The notes under the pieces are model-generated. The model did no database searches, was not told the DNA's origin, and saw only the letters and a list, made by a program, of their open reading frames with translations. 48,476 nucleotides of DNA from Flavobacterium tistrianum (GTDB lineage Bacteria; Bacteroidota; Bacteroidia; Flavobacteriales; Flavobacteriaceae). Location: NCBI RefSeq assembly GCF_003254545.1, contig NZ_QJRH01000053.1, forward strand, positions 1 to 48,476, in the 5' to 3' direction. The position numbers were made by a program, and so were the translations under genes. Of the stretch, positions 26,366 to 34,519 are shown one piece after another. Position 1 is the first letter of the stretch, and the number at the start of each line of letters is the position of its first letter.

Positions 26366-26566
26366 TTTATAGATAAATTTCTTGAGAATGAGTTCTTTAA
26401 TTTGTACACTTTTTTCCTTGGTTTTAATTGAACCTTTTTTCTTTTTTGTCTGACATTTCTTTAAATTATCATATCTTTTATTTTCTTTTTCCTTTTTTAT
26501 GTGCCGTATTTGTGGCAAAGCCGAAATAAATCAACAAAAAAAATAGCAAATTCTTAAAACATAAAT

Positions 26567-26596
26567 TTGGATGTAATGAAAATATTTGTATGTTTG
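26567..26596 (+). promoter_or_regulatory. Bacteroidota-type promoter of susC
   Basis: TTG at 26567-26569 (-33) and TATGTTTG at 26589-26596 (-7; consensus TAnnTTTG), separated by 19 bp, within the 17-23 bp usual for this group. Transcription would start around 26602-26606, leaving a ~105-nt leader. Confidence 0.65.
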
Positions 26597-26604
26597 TAAT
26601 GTTG

Positions 26605-26621
26605 TAGTATAGTATAGTATA
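26605..26621 (+). promoter_or_regulatory. Putative PUL operator C (TAGTATA-GTA-TAGTATA) at susC
   Basis: Perfect 7-bp direct repeats, 3-bp spacer, beginning 8 bp after the -7 element, so it would cover the transcription start. That location fits repression. It shares TTGTAGTATAGnATAGTATAATA with operator B. Confidence 0.65.
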
Positions 26622-26711
26622 ATATAAGTCAATTCGTTTTCTCGTATTTTAAATGCTCAATAAATAACAAAAAACTAACTAACTAATTTATTAACTAAAA
26701 ACCAAATTATT

Positions 26712-29700
26712 ATGAGAATTGCAATAAGATACTTATGCTTCTTAGTAGTTATGTTGTATGCCGGCACACTTTACTCCCAAACCATAACTGGTAAAGTTAA
26801 GGATGAACAAAATTTACCTTTACCAGGGGCAACTATTCAGGTTAAAGGTACTCAGAATTCGACAGTAACAGACATTGATGGCAGTTACAAATTATTAAAC
26901 GTAAAATCTGGCTCCACGCTTGAGTTTAGTTTTATTGGATTTGATAAGCAAACTGCAATTGCGAACAAGTCTGAAATTAATATCTCTTTGACTCCAAGCA
27001 CTCAGGAACTGACAGAAGTGGTAATAGTTGGAGCCGCTATGAAAAAGGGAGATCTAACAGGTGCCGTAAGCAGTGTTTCTGGAGATAAGCTTAGAGAGGT
27101 TCCTACTCCAAACGTAGTCCAAGCGCTGCAAGGCCGTGCGTCAGGGGTATATGTGCAGCAAAGCGCAGTGCCTGGCCAAACTGGTTCAATAAGAATTAGA
27201 GGGAATAATTCTCTAAACTTTGGCGGTAACCCAATATTTGTAATTGATGGTTTGATTACAGATAGCAATTTTGAAAACATAAATCCTGATGATATTGCGA
27301 GTATGGAAGTGCTTAAAGATGCTTCTGCTACCGCATTGTACGGTTCAAGAGCTGCAAATGGAGTAATTGTAATCACAACAAAAAAAGGTTCAAGATCAGG
27401 AGAAGCAAAAATACAGTATGACACATGGACTGGTGTATCTGAATTTGCAAGAACTATTCCTCTGATGAACGGCCAGCAGTTATTTGATTTAAGAGTTGAC
27501 GCTTATGCAAATCGTTATATGGATGAGAATCCTGGTGCTGATCGTGCTGCTTATATTAATCAAATTAAGTCAGATGGTTCGACTGTATTTGCACCTTATG
27601 AATTGGAATCTTACAGAACTGGTAAAAGCTACAATTGGCTAGATCAGGTAACGCGTTCAGGTTTTCAAACCAATCATAATTTAAGCTTTAGCGGAGGAGG
27701 AGAAAAAGGGACTTATTTTGTGAGTTTTAATTATGTTGATCAGGAAGGGCTTCTTAAAAATTCTGATTTTAAAAGGTATAATGGAAAAATTAACCTTACT
27801 CAGGATTTAAAATCATGGCTCCAGTTTGGTACAAATACGACCTTTTCAAGAAGTCAGAGCAATTACCAAGAAGGAAGTGCCTTTGGTGTGGCATTGGGAG
27901 CAAACCCGCTATTGCCTATAGACCCAAAAGCTACTTATCTGAGATATGGTGAAGTATTTGATCAAAATCTTTACAATCCAATAAAAAGTCTTGACATCAT
28001 AAATACAAGTACGCGCAATAGACTTACAAGCAGTAATTTTTTAAGCGCAAAACCAGTAAAAGGACTTGATATCAGAACGAATCTTTCTGTGGATGTTATA
28101 GATCAGGCAAATTTTGATTATGTGCCAAGTTATACTGGGCAATCACTTAGAAATTCTATGAATGGCGAGGCGCACCATTATAGATATTCGCAATTAAATT
28201 ATCAATGGGATAATACCGTAAGCTATAGTAAAGTTTTTGCTGAAAAGCATGACGTAAGTATAATGGGAGGATTTTCTGTACTGAGTAATTCAGGTAATAG
28301 TACAGATGTAAGAGCTCGCGGATTTGTTAGTGATGACTTGACATACATGGCATTATCAGGAGCTTATCAAAAAGACAATGCACAGTTAGGATCGAATTTT
28401 ACAGATTATACAAACCAATCGTATTTTGCAAGAGCTAACTATACTTTTGATGGAAAGTATAATATTACAGGAACAATCAGAAGAGACGGTTCTTCTAAAT
28501 TTGGTCCTAATAACAAATGGGGAACTTTTCCTTCTATAGCGGGAAGCTGGGATATTGGTAAAGAAAACTTCCTTTCTGGATTTGAAAAATTAAGCCAACT
28601 TAAATTTCGTGCAGGTTATGGTATGGTAGGAAATCAGAATGTAGATGCTTACAGGTACTTTGCATTATATAATGCACAAGTGAGCAATAATTCTGGAACT
28701 TACGTGTCTGATAATTACATCGATAATTTTGATTTAAGATGGGAAAAACAAAAACAATTTAATATTGGATTAGATGCTGGTTTCTTCCAAAATAGATTGA
28801 CTGCAAGTGCTAACTATTTCCACATCAATAATGATGATCTTTTGATGCTGCGTAATATGCCAGTTTCATCAGGATATAAATATAAACTGGATAATATCGG
28901 TTCTACAACTAATGAAGGATTTGAATTGGAACTTAGCGGAGACATTATTAAAAACAAAGATTTTAAATGGAATGTTTCTGCTAATATATCATCGGCAAAA
29001 AATAAGGTTACAAAACTTTATGGAGATGCTACAGAGATATACAATTTAGGCGGTTACAGCAACAATGAGATCCAGCGTACTGGGAACTTTTTCTTAGGGA
29101 AATCAGTAAACACGGTTTATGTATTTCAATATGATGGGATAGCGCAGCAGGGAGAAGATCTTACTAAAGTAAATTATGGTAGCCGAACTGTTCAGCCTGG
29201 AGACATTAAAATTAAAGACCGTAATGGAGATGGCGTAATAAACGATCAAGACAGATATGTGGTTGGCGATTTGAATCCTGATTATTATGGTGGTTTTTCT
29301 ACAGATCTTAATTATAAAGGTTTTGGATTAAATGCAGTATTTGCGTATTCAATAGGAGGTAAGAGACCAAGTGGGACTTACGAAAGCTATATGAACTCTG
29401 GAGGAATGAGTGCGGCTCATACAGATCTTTTGGATCGTTGGACTCCAACAAACACCAATACAGATGTGCCAAGAGCTTATTATGGAGGAGGAAGATATAC
29501 TTTAGGAGAAACAGATAAGGCGATACAAGATGCTTCATTCCTTAGATTAAATGCGCTTACATTATCTTATACATTGCAAAACAAAGTTGCAGAAAGTGTT
29601 TTTCTTAAAAATGCAAGATTTTATCTGACGGGATCCAATCTGTTTATTATAACTAAATATAAAGGATATGACCCTGAAGGAGGAGATTCTTATCCGATTT

Positions 29701-29738
29701 CTAGAGCGATAGTTATGGGATTAAATGTAACTCTTTAA
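26712..29738 (+). CDS. SusC-like TonB-dependent outer-membrane transporter
   Basis: 1,008 residues. Signal peptide (LCFLVVMLYAGTLYSQ), then a carboxypeptidase-regulatory-like domain (about 23-100, TITGKVKDEQNLPLPGATIQ ... LEFSFIGF), then a plug domain (about 115-230): QALQGRASGVYVQ, IRIRGNNSLNFGGNPIFVID, MEVLKDASATALYGSRAANG and VIVITTKKG. A ~22-strand barrel follows, ending LNVTL with no terminal hydrophobic residue. It imports oligosaccharides across the outer membrane using TonB, with the SusD partner encoded 26 bp downstream as lid. Length and motifs are normal for the family. It begins the second PUL block after its own promoter and operator. Confidence 0.96.
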   Translation: MRIAIRYLCFLVVMLYAGTLYSQTITGKVKDEQNLPLPGATIQVKGTQNSTVTDIDGSYKLLNVKSGSTLEFSFIGFDKQTAIANKSEINISLTPSTQELTEVVIVGAAMKKGDLTGAVSSVSGDKLREVPTPNVVQALQGRASGVYVQQSAVPGQTGSIRIRGNNSLNFGGNPIFVIDGLITDSNFENINPDDIASMEVLKDASATALYGSRAANGVIVITTKKGSRSGEAKIQYDTWTGVSEFARTIPLMNGQQLFDLRVDAYANRYMDENPGADRAAYINQIKSDGSTVFAPYELESYRTGKSYNWLDQVTRSGFQTNHNLSFSGGGEKGTYFVSFNYVDQEGLLKNSDFKRYNGKINLTQDLKSWLQFGTNTTFSRSQSNYQEGSAFGVALGANPLLPIDPKATYLRYGEVFDQNLYNPIKSLDIINTSTRNRLTSSNFLSAKPVKGLDIRTNLSVDVIDQANFDYVPSYTGQSLRNSMNGEAHHYRYSQLNYQWDNTVSYSKVFAEKHDVSIMGGFSVLSNSGNSTDVRARGFVSDDLTYMALSGAYQKDNAQLGSNFTDYTNQSYFARANYTFDGKYNITGTIRRDGSSKFGPNNKWGTFPSIAGSWDIGKENFLSGFEKLSQLKFRAGYGMVGNQNVDAYRYFALYNAQVSNNSGTYVSDNYIDNFDLRWEKQKQFNIGLDAGFFQNRLTASANYFHINNDDLLMLRNMPVSSGYKYKLDNIGSTTNEGFELELSGDIIKNKDFKWNVSANISSAKNKVTKLYGDATEIYNLGGYSNNEIQRTGNFFLGKSVNTVYVFQYDGIAQQGEDLTKVNYGSRTVQPGDIKIKDRNGDGVINDQDRYVVGDLNPDYYGGFSTDLNYKGFGLNAVFAYSIGGKRPSGTYESYMNSGGMSAAHTDLLDRWTPTNTNTDVPRAYYGGGRYTLGETDKAIQDASFLRLNALTLSYTLQNKVAESVFLKNARFYLTGSNLFIITKYKGYDPEGGDSYPISRAIVMGLNVTL

Positions 29739-29764
29739 TCAAATTAATTCTAAAAATTATTTTT

Positions 29765-31297
29765 ATGAAAGCAAAAATTATAGCCTTTATGGCCCTAACG
29801 ATATTATCCGCTTCCTGTTCTTCAGATTTCTTAGATCAAGAACCAAAAAGTTCTCTTACTGCTGCACAAGCATACGGAAGTTTAGGCAAGATAGAACCTG
29901 TTCTTTTGGGAGCTATAACAAATTGGAGAAATATGCAAAAAGACCGTGCAGGACTTTATACTTCTCTAGGTACAGACGAAGCGCAACAAGGAGCTTTGCA
30001 GGTGACAGGAGATGCAAACCAAGCGGGACTAGATTTGTACAATGGTTTCTTAAGCCAGGAAAATCAGGCAATTGGGCAATTGTGGAATGACAGATGGCCA
30101 GTAATAGAAGTTGCAGCTCAGTCTATCAGAGCATTAGGAATTAATACCGAAGATGATAGTGCAAAACGCGATCTTTTAATGGGTGAAGCTAGTTTTTTGA
30201 GAGCAACGCTAATGTTTGAGCTTACGCAATATTGGGGAGAAATACCGATTAATGATAAAGCAAAATCGGCAGAGTTTGGTTTAAAGCGTCAGCCTTTAGA
30301 TTTGGTCTATTCTTATATAGTTGCCGATTTGGAAAGAGCAGTAGAGAAACTTCCTGTAACACAAAGCAATCCTGCATTTCCTGCAAAAGGAGTAGCTCAG
30401 GCACTTTTAGGAAAAGTATATCTATATGCGCCAGAAGCATCCGGATACCGTGATTATAATAAAGCAAAACAATGGTTTGAAGCAGTTATTAAATCTGGAA
30501 AATATAGTTTATTGCCTAATTACGCAGATGTTTTTAGCCCAGACCACGCTAATTCTTCAGAATCTTTATACGAATGGCAGTATAACAACAACTGGCCAGA
30601 TAATAACCAGATACAATGGCAGACAGGTTCAAGAGTTTTGGCCAATATGGATCAATATGCCTATTTTGGAGGTTACGATTTGATACTTCCTACTCAATAT
30701 TGCTATAAAGACAAAACGGCTGGAGGATTATGGGAAGCTGGTGACACACGTAAAAATGCCAGTATCCGTTATGATTTTACTTATAAGGGAGTTACGCCAA
30801 CACTTCCTGCAGGTTTTGGTGGTGATGAGCTAGATCCACACATTAAAAAATACGAAGATATTCGTGTAGATGGAAAACAATCATTTTGGAATTCTGGTAA
30901 AAATAAAGCTTATATCAGATACTCTGATGTATTGCTTAGCTATGCAGAATGTTTAAATGAATTAGGAAGCACAACAGAAGCTGAAAGTTATGTGAATCAA
31001 GTTCGAACAAGAGCTTTTGGAGGAACATTGCCGGCAGGAATGGCTTGGAGCGGACTTTCTCAAACGCAGTTTAGAGATCAAATTCTAGATGAACGTATGC
31101 GCGAATTGGCTTTTGAAGGATGGAGAAGAATGGATCTTATCCGTACAGGAAAATTGGTAGAATTGGTAGGCGCTCGCAACAAATGGGCAAAACAAAACGG
31201 TACCATTGCAGCATTTCATAACCGTTATCCTATTCCAATTGGAGAGATTAAGCTTAACGATGAGATTGGCCCAGAGGATCAAAATCCAGGCTATTAA
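29765..31297 (+). CDS. SusD/RagB-like surface glycan-binding lipoprotein
   Basis: 510 residues with a lipoprotein signal (FMALTILSASCSSDFLDQEP; lipidated Cys18). The SusD-like N-terminal TPR region follows (FLRATLMFELTQYWGEIPIN, LPVTQSNPAFPAKGVAQALL, GKVYLYAPEASGYRDYNKAK). The RagB C-terminal region contains YIRYSDVLLSYAECLNELG, VRTRAF and DERMRELAFEGWRRMDLIRT, ending with the usual YPIPIGEIKLN and QNPGY. It sits on the outer surface as the hinged lid of the SusC barrel and binds the glycan. Aromatic side chains that would define the ligand cannot be assigned from sequence alone. Confidence 0.96.
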   Translation: MKAKIIAFMALTILSASCSSDFLDQEPKSSLTAAQAYGSLGKIEPVLLGAITNWRNMQKDRAGLYTSLGTDEAQQGALQVTGDANQAGLDLYNGFLSQENQAIGQLWNDRWPVIEVAAQSIRALGINTEDDSAKRDLLMGEASFLRATLMFELTQYWGEIPINDKAKSAEFGLKRQPLDLVYSYIVADLERAVEKLPVTQSNPAFPAKGVAQALLGKVYLYAPEASGYRDYNKAKQWFEAVIKSGKYSLLPNYADVFSPDHANSSESLYEWQYNNNWPDNNQIQWQTGSRVLANMDQYAYFGGYDLILPTQYCYKDKTAGGLWEAGDTRKNASIRYDFTYKGVTPTLPAGFGGDELDPHIKKYEDIRVDGKQSFWNSGKNKAYIRYSDVLLSYAECLNELGSTTEAESYVNQVRTRAFGGTLPAGMAWSGLSQTQFRDQILDERMRELAFEGWRRMDLIRTGKLVELVGARNKWAKQNGTIAAFHNRYPIPIGEIKLNDEIGPEDQNPGY

Positions 31298-31373
31298 TAT
31301 CTAAAAAAAATTCAATAGTAATTTTTATTTTTTTGGTTCATGTGGTTCGGTTAATGCCACAGTTTTGATTTGT

Positions 31374-31446
31374 AATGCCATTTTGGGTATAGGTAGTAAC
31401 AGAACTGAGTTCTTCTGTTCGAAAAAGCTTATTCCAAAATGGCATT
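31374..31446 (+). repeat. Nested inverted repeat between susD and GH2
   Basis: A perfect 13-bp stem AATGCCATTTTGG / CCAAAATGGCATT encloses 47 nt that contain a second hairpin (AACAGAA / TTCTGTT, 31398-31419). A further AATGCCA lies just upstream (about 31353). The following bases are only moderately T-rich. It may be an attenuator or an mRNA processing/stability element that lowers expression of the enzymes relative to SusCD. No known riboswitch class is recognised. Confidence 0.6.
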
Positions 31447-31491
31447 CTTATTTCTTATAATTCAATAATTTTTAATCATTCAAATAACAGT

Positions 31492-34440
31492 ATGAAATTT
31501 TATACTTATCAGGTTTATCTCTATTTATTTGTTTTAAATGCCATTTCGTTCAATTTTTACGCTCAGAATAAAGTAAGCCTAAACTCTTCTGATATTGTTT
31601 GGAAGGTAAAGCCACAAGCAGAAATAGGAAAAGACAGCCTTAAAATGTTTGCTCCAAATTATGCCGATAGCGATTGGGTAAAAGCAGTTGTTCCAGGCAC
31701 AATCTTTAATTCTTATGTCGTAAGCGGATTAGAAAAAGACCCTAATTTTGGAGACAATATATATCAGGTCGATAAATCAAAATACGATCGCAGTTTTTGG
31801 TATCGTTCTGAATTTGCCATTCCGGAAAATTTCACCAAAGAAATCATCTGGCTAAATTTTGAAGGTATAAACCGTGAAGGAGAAATTTACCTTAACGGAA
31901 AAAAAATAGCAGTTTTAAGCGGAATGATGCAACGCGGCAAATTTGATATTACAAAGCTTGTAAACCGTAAAGCAAAAAATGTCTTAAACATTTTAGTAAG
32001 CATTCCGAAACAGCCATTAAATAACTACGGAAGTCCAACTTACATTTCTAGCGCAGGATGGGATTGGATGCCTTATGTTCCGGGATTAAATTCTGGAATT
32101 ACCGACGATGTCTTTTTAACCAATACCGATAAAGTCACAATTGAAGATCCATGGATTCATACCAATCTGCCAACAAATGCACGCGCAGATCTGGAAGTAA
32201 AAGTAGATTTGAAAAATACATCTTCACAAAATCAGGAAGGAGTTCTAACTGGAGTGATAATGCCAGGCAACATAACCTTTTCTAAAAAAATAAATCTGGA
32301 TGCTGATGCAATTACAAGTGTAAAATTGACAAAAGAACAGTTTCCGGAACTTTCTATCCAGAATCCTAAATTATGGTGGCCAAATGGTTACGGCGATCCT
32401 AATTTATATACATGCCAGTTTACTTTTAAAATTGGAAATGTAGTTTCAGATAGCCAGAAAATAACTTTCGGAATTAAAAAATATACTTACGATACAGACG
32501 GCGGCGTTTTGCATATTGCCATAAACGGAAAACGTGTTTTCTTAAAAGGAGGAAACTGGGGAATGAGCGAGTATATGCTTCGCTGCAGAGGTGAAGAATA
32601 TGATCTTAAAGTAAAGCTTCACAAAGAAATGAATTACAATATTATCCGTAATTGGCTGGGTTCAACAACAGATGAAGAGTTTTACGAAGCCTGCGATAAA
32701 TATGGCATTATGGTTTGGGATGATTTTTGGCTGAATGCCAATCCGAATCTGCCATTGGATATTCATGTTTTCAACAGTAATGTAATCGAAAAAATAAAAC
32801 GTGTGAGAAACCATGCCAGCATTGCGATTTGGTGCGGCAATAATGAGGGTCTTCCGCAGCCACCCTTAAATGGCTGGATTGCCGAAAATATCAAAACTTT
32901 TGACAACAACGACCGTTATTATCAGCCTTGTTCCAATACTGGAAACTTAAGCGGTAGCGGACTTTGGGGCAATAAAGATCCCAGATTTTATTTTACAAAA
33001 TACCCGGAACCTTATCAAGGCACAGGCGATGGGCCAAGCTGGGGATTAAGATCTGAAATTGGTACAGCTGTTTTTCCTAATATCGAAAGCTTTAAAAAGT
33101 TTATTCCCGAAAAAGACTGGTGGCCAAGAAACGATATGTGGGATAAACATTTCTTTGGACAAAAAGCCTTTAATGCAACTCCAGATAATTATGATAAAAG
33201 CATTACCGAACGTTACGGCAGACCAAATAATCTGGAAGAATATACCAGAAAAGCACAGCTGTTAAACATAGAAACCAACAAAGCCATGTACGAAGGATGG
33301 CTCGATCATATGTGGGAAGATGCCTCTGGAATCATGATCTGGATGAGCCAGTCTTCATACCCTAGTATGGTTTGGCAGACTTATGATTATTATTATGATT
33401 TGACAGGAGCATATTGGGGAGTAAAATCAGCTTGTGAGCCTATGCATATTCAGTGGAGTCCTGTAGACAATTCGGTAAAAGTGATCAATACAACAGGAAC
33501 CGATTTTAAAAATTTAAAAGCCGAAGCCGTTGTGTATAATTTAGATGGAAAATCGGTAGAAAAGTACAAACAAAATACAGCAGTAGATTCTTATTCAAAT
33601 ACAGCTGTCGAAAGTTTTGTAATTCCGTTTTACGCCAATCAGAAAGATTTGGCTTTTCAAAAAAATGTTACTGCATCCTCTACTGATGGAGGAAATACCA
33701 GAGATGTTGCAGACGGAGATTCAAACACGCGCTGGGCAAGTAATTCGACAGATAATGAGTGGATTTACGTAGATCTTGAAAAAGAGTATATTGTGAATCG
33801 AGTGGTCTTAAACTGGGAAAATGCCTTTGGAAAAGAATACAAAATCCAAATTAGTTCTGACGCCAAAAACTGGACAGATATAAGTGTGATTAAAGATGGA
33901 GCGCAAGGTCTTCAAACTATTTCATTTGATGAAACAAAAGGCCGTTACGTTCGAATGTTAGGCATAAAACGCGGTTCTGGCTGGGGATATTCTCTATACG
34001 ATTTCAAAATTTTTGGAGCCGAAACCAATATTGACACTTCCGATTTAAGTCCAGTGCATTTTATTCGACTAAAACTAAAAGATGCTTCAGATAAATTAAT
34101 CAGTGAGAATTTTTATTGGAGAGGCACCAATATGAAAGATTTTACAGAACTAAATAAGCTGCCAAAAGCAAAGATAAATGTTTCAAGTAAAGTCATAAAA
34201 CAAAACAGGAAATACATCATTAAATCGAAAGTTTCAAGTCCGTCGGGAATAGCTTTTGGAATTCAGATTCAGACGTTAAACGAAAAATCGGGAACTCAAA
34301 TTTTGCCAGCAATTGTGAGTGACAGTTATTTCACTTTGCTAAAAGGAGAAAGCAAAGAAGTGACAATCGAATTTGATGAGACAGCTTTAAAAAATGGAGA
34401 AAAGCCTGTTGTAAAAGCGATTCCATATAACAAATTATAA
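31492..34440 (+). CDS. GH2 exo-beta-glycosidase (glucosaminidase/mannosidase-like) with internal CBM32-like domain
   Basis: 982 residues, signal peptide LYLFVLNAISFNFYAQ. The N-terminal GH2 sugar-binding domain (about 30-215: SFWYRSEFAIP, INREGEIYLNGKKI, GWDWMPYVPGLNSGITDDVF), the Ig-like domain and the barrel (about 340-660: FLKGGNWGMSEYMLR, NYNIIRNWLGSTTDEEFYEA, IAIWCGNNEG) are clear. Acid/base is Glu452 (GNNEG) and the likely nucleophile is Glu522 (RSEIG). The pattern is that of the exo-beta-D-glucosaminidase/mannosylglycoprotein endo-beta-mannosidase branch rather than LacZ. A discoidin/F5-8C (CBM32) domain (about 720-845: NVTASSTDGGNTRDVADGDS, YVRMLGIKRGSGWGYSLYDF) is inserted before the C-terminal Ig-like domain. 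The substrate linkage (beta-mannoside, beta-glucosaminide or other) is unresolved. First enzyme after SusCD, separated by the nested hairpin. Confidence 0.85.
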   Translation: MKFYTYQVYLYLFVLNAISFNFYAQNKVSLNSSDIVWKVKPQAEIGKDSLKMFAPNYADSDWVKAVVPGTIFNSYVVSGLEKDPNFGDNIYQVDKSKYDRSFWYRSEFAIPENFTKEIIWLNFEGINREGEIYLNGKKIAVLSGMMQRGKFDITKLVNRKAKNVLNILVSIPKQPLNNYGSPTYISSAGWDWMPYVPGLNSGITDDVFLTNTDKVTIEDPWIHTNLPTNARADLEVKVDLKNTSSQNQEGVLTGVIMPGNITFSKKINLDADAITSVKLTKEQFPELSIQNPKLWWPNGYGDPNLYTCQFTFKIGNVVSDSQKITFGIKKYTYDTDGGVLHIAINGKRVFLKGGNWGMSEYMLRCRGEEYDLKVKLHKEMNYNIIRNWLGSTTDEEFYEACDKYGIMVWDDFWLNANPNLPLDIHVFNSNVIEKIKRVRNHASIAIWCGNNEGLPQPPLNGWIAENIKTFDNNDRYYQPCSNTGNLSGSGLWGNKDPRFYFTKYPEPYQGTGDGPSWGLRSEIGTAVFPNIESFKKFIPEKDWWPRNDMWDKHFFGQKAFNATPDNYDKSITERYGRPNNLEEYTRKAQLLNIETNKAMYEGWLDHMWEDASGIMIWMSQSSYPSMVWQTYDYYYDLTGAYWGVKSACEPMHIQWSPVDNSVKVINTTGTDFKNLKAEAVVYNLDGKSVEKYKQNTAVDSYSNTAVESFVIPFYANQKDLAFQKNVTASSTDGGNTRDVADGDSNTRWASNSTDNEWIYVDLEKEYIVNRVVLNWENAFGKEYKIQISSDAKNWTDISVIKDGAQGLQTISFDETKGRYVRMLGIKRGSGWGYSLYDFKIFGAETNIDTSDLSPVHFIRLKLKDASDKLISENFYWRGTNMKDFTELNKLPKAKINVSSKVIKQNRKYIIKSKVSSPSGIAFGIQIQTLNEKSGTQILPAIVSDSYFTLLKGESKEVTIEFDETALKNGEKPVVKAIPYNKL

Positions 34441-34464
34441 TACCAAAATTTAGTACAATTATCA

Positions 34465-34497
34465 CAGATTAAAACCATTTCCAATTTTTTTAATCTG
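34465..34497 (+). other. Intercistronic hairpin between GH2 and GH95
   Basis: A 10-bp stem, CAGATTAAAA / TTTTAATCTG, in the 79-bp gap. There is no following T run, so it is more likely an mRNA processing or stability hairpin than a terminator. Confidence 0.45.
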
Positions 34498-34519
34498 CGA
34501 CCAAAAACAACAAACAATT

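Noticed and set aside
26369..26520. Minus-strand 64-codon frame near the susC promoter
   Set aside because: Lys/Glu-rich low-complexity translation of AT-rich DNA that partly overlaps the palindromic repeat.
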